From positions 1-14,954 of the forward strand of contig JBBKWW010000151.1 of NCBI GenBank assembly GCA_037969155.1: 14,954 bases of DNA, written 5' to 3'. The notes below the pieces were generated by a model. That model was not told the DNA's origin, ran no database searches, and worked only from the letters and a program-made list of their open reading frames with translations. This DNA comes from JAYXXU01 sp037969155. GTDB lineage: Bacteria; Pseudomonadota; Gammaproteobacteria; Pseudomonadales; Moraxellaceae. Both the position numbers and the translations under genes were made by a program. Shown in pieces: positions 1-7,285 of the stretch; position 1 is the first letter of the stretch; each line of letters starts with the position of its first letter.

Positions 1-198
1 AGTGCCAATGGTCTGGTGATCGGCAAAGATGGCTGGACGGATGATCTCAATATTCGGATTAGTAATATTGTCGCGGGTGATCTACCAGCGGTATCGCCGA
101 CTGTATTTAATGGCTTAGCCAATGGCTCCATGGGCAATATTGGGCTGGAAGGTCTACGGGTAGAAAACCTGAAGATTAATGTTGCAGGCACGTTGTGA
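1..198 (+). CDS. filA: FilA-like protein, C-terminal fragment
   Basis: The open frame enters from the left edge and ends at TGA 196-198, so only the last 65 residues are present. A GTG at 16 is internal, not a start. The fragment is rich in Gly, Asn and Ile, has no cysteine and no membrane segment, and ends in KINVAGTL. The same eight residues occur near the C-terminus of the last gene of the cluster (filF). The name rests mainly on position: it lies directly upstream of a filB-filC-filD-filE-filF series arranged as in Acinetobacter, where filA is the first gene. FilA is annotated there as a putative pilus or fimbrial-type protein; direct functional proof is thin. The fragment alone would not identify the family. 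Confidence 0.6.
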   Translation, partial: SANGLVIGKDGWTDDLNIRISNIVAGDLPAVSPTVFNGLANGSMGNIGLEGLRVENLKINVAGTL

Positions 199-260
199 TC
201 TGTCGCTGCATAATTTTTAAGGGCAGAGTGATCCGTTAGCATGGCTGGTGACAAAAAAAT

Positions 261-283
261 CGTGTTTTTTACCAAAAAACACG
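261..283 (+). promoter_or_regulatory. Hairpin between filA and filB (possible attenuator or mRNA 3'-end stabiliser)
   Basis: CGTGTTTTTT (261-270) and AAAAAACACG (274-283) form a perfect 10-bp stem with a 3-base loop, 62 bases after the filA stop. An A-run at 253-259 could instead pair with the T-run at 265-270, giving a competing fold. There is no clean U-tract after the stem, so it is not a textbook terminator. A structure after the first gene of a surface-protein operon can hold most transcript to the first gene; here that is inference. The rest of the 248-bp gap shows no convincing gene. A TTGACA at 289-294 has no matching -10 box at the usual distance. Confidence 0.5.
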
Positions 284-446
284 GTATCTTGACAGGAACA
301 TGGACGCAGATTGGACAGTGATTGTTTGCATGGGATGTCTGTTAGAGCGATTAGATCACTCCAATACCCAACGAAACAATCTAGTCAGTCTGATTTTTCA
401 GGACAGTGCGATGTGGTTAATCGCCCAAAACTAGAACAAGCCCCCT

Positions 447-1289
447 ATGCTCTTAGTCACGCTTGGATCAGCACTGATCTACTATTTTTCGACGCAAAGT
501 CTGGACGTGGCCAGCCAGCCCGGTGGAACAGTGTTCTACACTGAGGTGGCAGATTCACGCTATAACAGTTTTGCGACTTATCACCAGCCAGCAGTGCAGG
601 TGAAGCCGCTGGTCGAAGGCCAGTTTCGTGGCATCATACGCCAACAATACGACTATAGCTGTGGCTCGGCTGCGCTGACCACGCTACTGAATGGCTATCT
701 AGGCACGACTCTCGGCGAGCGCGAAACCATCGACGGTATGCTGCGTTACGGTGAGTATGATCGGATTGTTGATCGTCGTAGTTTTTCACTGCTGGACATG
801 AAGCGCTATGTCACTGCCTTAGGTCATGACAGTGGTGGTTTTCGCGGTAAATTTTCAGATCTTACCAGTTTAGATAAGCCGGCGATTGTGCCGATTGCTT
901 ATGCAGGTTTTAAGCATTTTGTGGTGTATAAAGGCCATCGTGATGGTCGGGTGTTCGTGGCTGATCCTGCTTTGGGTCATTTGAGCTTTTCGGCACAGCA
1001 TTTTCAAGAGATTTGGGACAATAATACCTTGTTTATCATCATGCCTTCCGCAACGACACCGCTGAGCACTCGCTTGACCACGCTAGAAGATAATCAGATG
1101 CGCTTCATTGAAGATCATCAGATCAATCAGTTTGAGCTGGTGCAACAACTGGATTTTCCGACTCGCCGTTTTGAAAAAAACGCTGACATTGCCTCGACCT
1201 TGCAGCGAGTGCGTGATGCCGATGCTAACTCGGACTCGAGTGGTCAGCTGATCGATACCTCATTGCGCTTGTATTATAAGCGTCAGTGA
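447..1289 (+). CDS. filB: FilB: C39-type cysteine peptidase, membrane-anchored or exported
   Basis: The 280-residue product has a hydrophobic N-terminus (about residues 1-14), suggesting export or anchoring with the catalytic part in the periplasm. A papain-like C39 peptidase core follows. The nucleophile is Cys72 in YDYSCGSAAL, with Gln66 six residues before it as the likely oxyanion residue. His157 lies in GFKHFVVYKG, and Asp173 in VADPALGH. C39 peptidases typically cut after double-glycine leaders in secretion systems; the substrate here is unknown, and no ABC transporter is fused or adjacent. The start is the first ATG after an in-frame stop at 432. It lacks a good ribosome site and the usual positive residues before the hydrophobic stretch, so the true N-terminus is uncertain. 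The filC start lies 27 bp downstream. Confidence 0.8.
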   Translation: MLLVTLGSALIYYFSTQSLDVASQPGGTVFYTEVADSRYNSFATYHQPAVQVKPLVEGQFRGIIRQQYDYSCGSAALTTLLNGYLGTTLGERETIDGMLRYGEYDRIVDRRSFSLLDMKRYVTALGHDSGGFRGKFSDLTSLDKPAIVPIAYAGFKHFVVYKGHRDGRVFVADPALGHLSFSAQHFQEIWDNNTLFIIMPSATTPLSTRLTTLEDNQMRFIEDHQINQFELVQQLDFPTRRFEKNADIASTLQRVRDADANSDSSGQLIDTSLRLYYKRQ

Positions 1290-1316
1290 TTTTTTTAAGA
1301 ATTTGTCTCAAGGTAG

Positions 1317-2504
1317 ATGACCATCATGCAGAATCAATGGAAACGCCGTAATGTACTCGCGCTGAGTCTTGGCCTGATTATGGCAAATGCCGCCGTGTAT
1401 GCCGCAGATGAAGACGTGGCAGCAGCGTCAGAGTCAGTGGTGGCGGAAGTAGAGTCGGCGGATCAGCCAGCAGAGACGACTGCATCAGCTACGTCTGAAG
1501 CCGCGAGTCCTGAGGCCGCCACGCCAAGCATGGCAGTTCCTCCAGCGGATGCGGCAGCAGATGCGCTAAAACAACAAGATAATGATGCCAGTGCCTCCAA
1601 AAACTTGGCCGAAGTGTTCACGGCTGCCGAGCGTAGTTACTCTCTGTCGAAGCAAGGCTCATATTCGATGGTGTATGACTTGAGCTATACCTATTATCGC
1701 GATTCACGTTTGGATTTAGCGTTAGACGATGGTAGCTCGGTGCTGACCCGTTTGCGCATTGAAGAAGATGCACAGCACACAGTCAGTAATACGTTTTCGT
1801 TACAGTATGGCTTGCTGAACAACTTGACGTTGACGGCAACATTACCCTTTATTGCCAAGTCTGATTTGCTCAAAGATACAACGACTGTTGGGCTTGGGGA
1901 TATTGCGTTTGGTGCGCGTTGGGAGCCGTTTCCGCTTGAGCGTGGCAAGATGCCGCTGATTTTAAATGGCAGTTTGTCCACCAAGACCGGTGATAGTCCT
2001 TACGAGATCAACCCAAACCGTGACCTGTCCACTGGTAAGGGCTATTATTCGATTGGTGGCGGTGTCAGTACGCGTAAGTTTATCGATCCGATTGTCTTGT
2101 TTGGTTCTGGCTCGCTGAGCTATGGCTTTAAAGAAAGCGATCTCAATCAACGTCGTGGCTCGCGGATTTTAGATGATTATAGCCCAGGTATCAGTGGTGG
2201 TATTTCACTCGGTTTTGCCTATTCGCTCAATTATGATGTCTCGCTGACCATGTCCTATCAGCAGAGCTTTGCGACGGGCAGTGAATTTGCCTTTAGACAG
2301 CTTGATCCTAATAAACAACAAGAGTTTTCGAAACCTGCCGATCAAACCAGCTCATCCTTGGGGATTTCACTCGGGGTGCGGGTCTCCCCAAAAACCATCG
2401 TGAATACCTCGCTGGGCTTCGGTTTGACCGAGGATGCGCCAGATGTATCACTGGGTGTATCGTTCCCATTAGATTTTCTTGGCATTGGCCGCGAAGTGAA
2501 ATAA
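1317..2504 (+). CDS. filC: FilC: exported beta-barrel-like outer-membrane protein
   Basis: The 395-residue product has a signal peptide (Lys/Arg at 9-11, hydrophobic core to about 27, likely cut near AVYA-ADED). A low-complexity Ala/Glu/Ser/Thr/Pro linker follows (about 31-95). From about residue 110 to the end, alternating polar and hydrophobic strands separated by Gly/Asn/Asp turns indicate an outer-membrane barrel. Segments such as LQYGLLNNLTLTATLPFI and VGLGDIAFGARW resemble the phenol-degradation meta-pathway (MetA) transporter-type barrels, a resemblance judged by eye. The start may be ATG 1317 or ATG 1326; AAGG at 1310-1313 sits rather close to the first and far from the second. It lies 27 bp after filB and 12 bp before filD. 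The role is probably transport or anchoring in the fil system; the cargo is unknown. Confidence 0.7.
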   Translation: MTIMQNQWKRRNVLALSLGLIMANAAVYAADEDVAAASESVVAEVESADQPAETTASATSEAASPEAATPSMAVPPADAAADALKQQDNDASASKNLAEVFTAAERSYSLSKQGSYSMVYDLSYTYYRDSRLDLALDDGSSVLTRLRIEEDAQHTVSNTFSLQYGLLNNLTLTATLPFIAKSDLLKDTTTVGLGDIAFGARWEPFPLERGKMPLILNGSLSTKTGDSPYEINPNRDLSTGKGYYSIGGGVSTRKFIDPIVLFGSGSLSYGFKESDLNQRRGSRILDDYSPGISGGISLGFAYSLNYDVSLTMSYQQSFATGSEFAFRQLDPNKQQEFSKPADQTSSSLGISLGVRVSPKTIVNTSLGFGLTEDAPDVSLGVSFPLDFLGIGREVK

Positions 2505-2516
2505 GGGCGGATCAAT

Positions 2517-4181
2517 ATGAGGTCTCAGCGATTACACGCGCTGGCATGTGCTATCAGTTTACTGGGTGTATCCAGTCTTGCACAAGCACAGCTGGGTCAA
2601 AACTTATCAGTTGATATTCGTTCACTGTCGATGGGCAACGCGGTGACTGCCGATCCGCCAGGCATTAGTGCGATTCACTTTAACCCCGCAGGTTTAAATA
2701 AGATTCAAGGCATAGAACTCAACGTTCAAGGTTTGTTGGCGGATTTTGATATCCGTCGTGAGTTCCGTGCGCCGGCAGGTTTTAACGTATTTGGTTATTC
2801 AGATGATCCGGTCGTGTGTAATGACAGCTTAGATAATCCGGATAAAATCTGTAATGATTTTAAAGACTATGCTGTGAGTAAGGTGCGCGGCCCGAGTCTG
2901 TATGTGCCGGTTTTGAAAAAAGTGATCGACTTGCCGGAAGGTCTGCCGATGGCAGCGCCCTTAGCAGGGGTGGCCTATCGCCCGCCAGGTTCTAAGCTGA
3001 CCTATGCCACGGCGATCTATGCGCCCTTGGTTGCGGGTTTTAACCAGGTAAATGGTGACCCTGGTAACTTTATGGGTAAAACCGTGGCCTTGGAGCGGAT
3101 TACTTATCTGTCGCCTTCGGTGTCGTATGAAATTTCCGATAATCTGGCGGTGGGTGCGTCGGTGGGGTTGTCTTATCAAGCGGTCGCCTTGGATACAGAT
3201 TTACGCTTTCCCAATGAGTTGATTGGAGTATTGCGGCTGATTGATGAGGATGTGTGTGCGCCGTTTAAACAAGATGCAAACTTCGTTACTGATTTGCTGT
3301 TGTTCGGGGTGTGTAATGCCCAAGAGTCGGTCGGCCCATTTAAAAACCTCGCCAGTATGAGTGTGGCGTTAGAGCAGTCTGTTTCGCCCTCATATAACCT
3401 CGGTGTGCTGTGGGAGCCGAATAACGATTTTGCTTTCGGGATGGTGTATCAAAGCGCCAGCAAGATGAAGCTCAAAGGCAATTATCTGATCGAAAACGGC
3501 CGTGGTGCACAAGAGCTGATTCGTGGCTTGAATAGCTCGGTGACGGGGCAGATTTTGGTGGCGTTGTTGGGTTTCCCAAGTTTTGTGGCACCGACAGAAT
3601 CAGGCAAAATTTCACTGGATCTTGAGTATCCAGCACATTTCCAGACGGGTATCAAATATAAAGTAATCCCTGACTTACAAATCAACTTTGACGTCGGCTG
3701 GACTGATTTTGAGGCTTGGCGCAATTTTGACTTTAAGTTTGATCGAGAGATTGCCGCGCTGCGCATTGCGAAGCTGCTGGCGCCTGGTGTGACCAACGAT
3801 AGTTTGCCATTGCCGCTGCGTTTCCAAAGCTCTTGGAGCTGGGGTATTGGCATGGAATACAGCATGACCGACCGGCTGAAGTTTCGCTTAGGGTATGAGC
3901 CACGTAAGTCAGCAATTCCTGATAATCGTCGTAATACTTTAGTGCCGATCAATAACGCGCAGTTGTTTGGTGCGGGGATTGGTTATCGGTTTGATCCTGA
4001 TTCGGATATTGATTTAACCATTTCACATCTGCGCAGTCGTGATCAAATTCCAGCCAATACCAGCGGCTTGGCCAACCAAACGGGGGTCAATAATTTGCTG
4101 TTGAATCCCTATGCAGGTTTGGATATTCGAACCAGCACTAAAGTGACAATTGCTGGTATTGCCTATCGGACGCGTTGGTAA
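2517..4181 (+). CDS. filD: FilD: FadL/OmpP1-family outer-membrane protein
   Basis: The 554-residue product has a clear signal peptide ending AQA (residues 22-24). Its mature start is QLGQNLSVDIRSLSMGNA, and the FadL-family hallmark NPAGL lies at 56-60. Members of this family are 14-stranded outer-membrane barrels that pass hydrophobic molecules, with an N-terminal hatch; the length here is somewhat above the usual 420-480. The extra length includes two cysteine-containing inserts: VCNDSLDNPDKICN, and a second pair about 150 residues later. These are plausible disulfide loops outside the cell. The C-terminus TRW fits a barrel that ends in an aromatic residue. A purine-rich site (AAGGGCGG, 2503-2510) precedes ATG 2517. 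The stop codon overlaps the filE start (TAATG), so translation is probably coupled. The substrate cannot be read from sequence. Confidence 0.82.
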   Translation: MRSQRLHALACAISLLGVSSLAQAQLGQNLSVDIRSLSMGNAVTADPPGISAIHFNPAGLNKIQGIELNVQGLLADFDIRREFRAPAGFNVFGYSDDPVVCNDSLDNPDKICNDFKDYAVSKVRGPSLYVPVLKKVIDLPEGLPMAAPLAGVAYRPPGSKLTYATAIYAPLVAGFNQVNGDPGNFMGKTVALERITYLSPSVSYEISDNLAVGASVGLSYQAVALDTDLRFPNELIGVLRLIDEDVCAPFKQDANFVTDLLLFGVCNAQESVGPFKNLASMSVALEQSVSPSYNLGVLWEPNNDFAFGMVYQSASKMKLKGNYLIENGRGAQELIRGLNSSVTGQILVALLGFPSFVAPTESGKISLDLEYPAHFQTGIKYKVIPDLQINFDVGWTDFEAWRNFDFKFDREIAALRIAKLLAPGVTNDSLPLPLRFQSSWSWGIGMEYSMTDRLKFRLGYEPRKSAIPDNRRNTLVPINNAQLFGAGIGYRFDPDSDIDLTISHLRSRDQIPANTSGLANQTGVNNLLLNPYAGLDIRTSTKVTIAGIAYRTRW

Positions 4182-5203
4182 TGCGAGATCAATCAGTGCG
4201 TGCGCTGGCATTTGTACTGTGCGGTATGCTGACGACGGCTGCTTTTGCTAATACGGAGCAGCCTGCGGAAACGACATTTTATACCATTTTAACACCGGAT
4301 GGTCCGATGCAGGTTGAGATGCCGGTGCCGAGCAGTCGCGTACAAGCGACGCCTAAGGTGTCTGCGGTGCCAGCAGCACCAGCAGTGGTGAAGCCGTCTT
4401 CTGTATCGCCGCCACTCACAGTCAAGCAATCAGTATTAGCCAGCGCTGTGCAGAATGCTACGCCACCAGATACTTCTGTAACAGATGTAGTAATGCCCAC
4501 TGAGGCGGATGTGCCAGAATCAGCATCGTCGCCGTTTTTTGAGTTTGGTGGTCAGCAATATGTAGATACGGCTTATCTAGAGCAGCGCGAGTTTAATCTT
4601 GAGGGTCGCAAGCGGTTCTATAGTCTGCCGGATGGTTTGGGTGGTACACAGGTGATGGAGCGTGAATCAGGGGTGAAGCTGAGTAGCTTTACGCCACAGT
4701 TTGAGCGTCCTCAAGCCGTGAATCTAGCCGAAAGCTATCGTCGGTTGACTGCGGCTGCATTGGTGGCGTTAACCAATCAACAGTGCTTGTCTGCCGTACA
4801 GCTTAAAACGGCTAAACCGCTGAACGATAAGCCGGTGGACTTCTGGCCGAAGCCGGGTTTTCAGCCCAAGTTTGAGTTTGTGTTGGCGGAACTCGAGCCA
4901 TCGCTACTGAATATTCATCTGATGTCGTATACCACGACCAGTCGGCGACCGAGCTATTACTGGCCTTTACCGATTTTTTTAGATCAACGTGGCTGTGTTT
5001 TGGAGGGGGTGGCGAGTTTTTACCAGTCCAAAACCACAGCAACATGGCTACAACAATCTGCACTACAGGGACATCTACATGTCCCGAAAGATGCACGTTA
5101 TCTATTACTCACCCCGCTGGTAGAAGCTGCCGAGCTGAGTGGTGAAACGCTGGCGGATCGTGGACAGCTACGCCTGACCCCGTTGCGTTTGGCCGCACCT
5201 TAA
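4181..5203 (+). CDS. filE: FilE: periplasmic protein with Pro/Ala/Val-rich linker
   Basis: ATG 4181 is chosen over the upstream TTG 4175 because it overlaps the filD stop as TAATG and gives a good signal peptide (Arg at 2 and 7, hydrophobic core, cleavage near AAFA-NTEQ at 23). The mature protein has a short N-terminal segment, then a Pro/Ala/Val/Ser linker (about residues 38-110) that could span the periplasm. A folded C-terminal half has one cysteine in NQQCLS and another in QRGCVL, possibly a disulfide. The last 40 residues (DARYLLLTPLVEAAELSG onward) faintly recall periplasmic MalM-like proteins; this is a weak by-eye impression. In Acinetobacter the positional counterpart is annotated as putative pilus assembly protein FilE. 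No enzyme motif is visible. Confidence 0.7.
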   Translation: MRDQSVRALAFVLCGMLTTAAFANTEQPAETTFYTILTPDGPMQVEMPVPSSRVQATPKVSAVPAAPAVVKPSSVSPPLTVKQSVLASAVQNATPPDTSVTDVVMPTEADVPESASSPFFEFGGQQYVDTAYLEQREFNLEGRKRFYSLPDGLGGTQVMERESGVKLSSFTPQFERPQAVNLAESYRRLTAAALVALTNQQCLSAVQLKTAKPLNDKPVDFWPKPGFQPKFEFVLAELEPSLLNIHLMSYTTTSRRPSYYWPLPIFLDQRGCVLEGVASFYQSKTTATWLQQSALQGHLHVPKDARYLLLTPLVEAAELSGETLADRGQLRLTPLRLAAP

Positions 5204-5212
5204 TCGAATGGA

Positions 5213-7219
5213 ATGACTAAGATGGACAATAACACGTTGGTTAAAAGAGTTTTTACGGTAAGTCTATTGGCGGCAGGTCTGGCAGCTTGTAGTGGTGCGA
5301 GTAATACGATTAATAGCAGCGCTGGCGGAACTGACCCATCCACCCGTACAACGTGTAACAACGAACTGAACTGCATTCAGATTGAGTTTGTTGATGATCC
5401 AGTGATCAATCTTAATTATAGCTGTGGTTCAGTGGTGAATGTCACTGATGAGCGGGGGGTTGCAGTTTGTCCTTCTAATTCTAGAGTCGAATTCTACCTA
5501 CAATCCACCAAGAGCCTCCGTCGTGTGGTACTGGGTAATGTGTTGGTTCAGCCCGCAGGACAATCGATTCTACGCATCACCCCGCTTGACTTGGTGACTA
5601 ACCGTGCCGACGTGACTCAATTAAGCAGTCCAAATGCGGTAACAGCGATTAATATCGCCCGTTTTTTACAAGCGTTGCGTGAGCGAGATGCCGCTGGAGT
5701 CGAGCTTGAACCCTTTATAGCGACTGCACCAGTCAATCGGATCAGAGTGACCGATCAGCTCAAAGATCAGTTGGATGTACTGACTGAGGATGTCTTGGCT
5801 ATCACATTTGGTTCTGATCAATTCGCTACCAAGTTGTTGCCATTTTTAGAGGCGACCAATCGTACACTGATCAGCCCTGAACAGGCGCAAGCACGCCTGT
5901 TGACCACGCTTAAAGTGATTAAAACCGGTGTCTATTTTGGGACACCTGCGATTACGCTTCCCAGTCAGCTGGGGGGGACACCTGCGTTGGATGGCTTGAC
6001 TGGTAACACTCAAATCAATGACCTGCGCCTAGGCATCGAGGGTGAAGCCGCGCCTGATAATCAGTCCTCTAATAGCGGCTTACTACGCAGTACCATGGCA
6101 TTGTACGGACTAGTGGATCGTGATGGCGCACATGTCGGGCAGGCGATGCAGTGGACGGGTCGTGCCAGCACCTCAGAAGGGATCTATAACCTGTACCGCC
6201 AAAATAGCTTTGATAAGCTGCGTCCCGCCAATACGCTGGGTGGCTTCGATCCGATCACTGATCAAGTCAATGGTCAGTGGCAATGGCGCAGTGTGAGTAC
6301 ACCTGCCAAAATCGTCGATTTTAATGAAGGCCGTCTGTTGCGTAACTACTCAATGGTGGGCAGTCGTAAACTTTACGAAAATTTCACCACGGATACAAAT
6401 GAGCCAGCAGCGGGTATTATTGGCCGCTGGATTCAACGGGCAGTTGCGATTCCAAAACCTGATGGCACGGTTGAGAATTTACCGGAAATCAAAGGCACTG
6501 CGACCATCAGTAAAGTGGCCAGTGTGAACAGTTTCTTTGACCGTACGGTATGGCGCACGCCAGACACAGTTCAGGTCGGCCAGCGTTCTATCTTCCCACT
6601 ACATGCCACACTGCGCTTTCGCTATGGAACAGTGCAAGAAGGCTGCCCGCAAGGCGGTTGTACTGATTTGCCAGATTTGAGTGTGACGATTTTAGAAAGT
6701 GGCAATATCATCAGTGATTTTGCTGCTGGGAGTGATCCGCTCGGCGCGGCAGGTAACTGTGCGGCGGTCAATCCTGTGACGCTAAAGGATGCGGAAGGCG
6801 TACAAGAGTATCGAGTCGGCACAGTGCGTGCTGCCTATACTGGTACCAACCCTGATGATTTGTTTATCGGGCCGACCATGTTGTTCTCGGGTAATATCTT
6901 CGGGGTACATGATGGGTTACAGATTGCCTCATTGGCCGCCACGCCACGGGTGAAAATCAACGTTGCGGGTACGCTGAGTAATAGCACAGTACCAACCATC
7001 AATATCACCGACTCCAGTACCGCAGAGACCGAATCAGACGGACAAGACGCGGCAAAATGGGGGCATATTTATAATGCGTATCTGGCGTTCTATGACACCA
7101 CAGGCTTGACCGATGCACAGAAACAGATCTATGTCGATGCTCGGAAAAAGCAACAAGGCACAGTGACTGCAACTGTAACGCCGTGTTATCCAAGCGCACT
7201 TGAGCGAGATAAGAAATAG
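5213..7219 (+). CDS. filF: FilF: large surface or outer-membrane lipoprotein
   Basis: The 668-residue product has a lipoprotein signal: positive residues at 11-12, a hydrophobic core and lipobox LAAC with the lipidated Cys at 26. Residue +2 is Ser, which favours the outer membrane. Next comes a short Ser/Thr/Gly tether, then a module with paired cysteines (TTCNNELNCIQ, NYSCGS, AVCPSN). Farther on lie EGCPQGGC, GNC and TPC, so several disulfides are likely. The motif KINVAGTL shared with FilA lies about 60 residues from the end. The Acinetobacter counterpart FilF has been examined as an outer-membrane vaccine candidate, in line with surface exposure. The start could be ATG 5222, which has GGA nine bases upstream; both starts leave the lipobox intact. 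It is the last gene of the cluster, 18 bp before the terminator stem. Confidence 0.75.
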   Translation: MTKMDNNTLVKRVFTVSLLAAGLAACSGASNTINSSAGGTDPSTRTTCNNELNCIQIEFVDDPVINLNYSCGSVVNVTDERGVAVCPSNSRVEFYLQSTKSLRRVVLGNVLVQPAGQSILRITPLDLVTNRADVTQLSSPNAVTAINIARFLQALRERDAAGVELEPFIATAPVNRIRVTDQLKDQLDVLTEDVLAITFGSDQFATKLLPFLEATNRTLISPEQAQARLLTTLKVIKTGVYFGTPAITLPSQLGGTPALDGLTGNTQINDLRLGIEGEAAPDNQSSNSGLLRSTMALYGLVDRDGAHVGQAMQWTGRASTSEGIYNLYRQNSFDKLRPANTLGGFDPITDQVNGQWQWRSVSTPAKIVDFNEGRLLRNYSMVGSRKLYENFTTDTNEPAAGIIGRWIQRAVAIPKPDGTVENLPEIKGTATISKVASVNSFFDRTVWRTPDTVQVGQRSIFPLHATLRFRYGTVQEGCPQGGCTDLPDLSVTILESGNIISDFAAGSDPLGAAGNCAAVNPVTLKDAEGVQEYRVGTVRAAYTGTNPDDLFIGPTMLFSGNIFGVHDGLQIASLAATPRVKINVAGTLSNSTVPTINITDSSTAETESDGQDAAKWGHIYNAYLAFYDTTGLTDAQKQIYVDARKKQQGTVTATVTPCYPSALERDKK

Positions 7220-7238
7220 CCGATGCATGGTTAAGGAT

Positions 7239-7261
7239 AAAGGGCTGTCAGGCAGCCCTTT
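7239..7261. terminator. Two-way terminator between filF and ubiB
   Basis: AAAGGGCTG (7239-7247) and CAGCCCTTT (7253-7261) form a perfect 9-bp stem with loop TCAGG. It lies between the filF stop (7219) and the ubiB stop (7286), which face each other. The A/T ends of the stem give a short T-run on each strand, so it can serve both transcripts. Confidence 0.85.
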
Positions 7262-7285
7262 AACCTCAAAATATAGGCTGCCAAA

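Noticed and set aside
241..321. A 26-codon frame (ATG 241) spanning the filA-filB hairpin, possible leader peptide
   Set aside because: No ribosome site at a usable distance (AAGGG ends about 16 bases upstream), and the residues simply translate the A and T runs of the hairpin.
311..544. A 77-aa frame in the filA-filB gap
   Set aside because: It overlaps the start of filB in another frame, has no ribosome site, and resembles no family.
3482..3952. A 156-aa antisense frame inside filD
   Set aside because: It is a shadow of the strong FadL-like frame, with no start signals or domain content.
5068..5085. Hairpin GGGACAT-CTAC-ATGTCCC inside filE
   Set aside because: A 7-bp stem within coding sequence with no T-run; probably chance.
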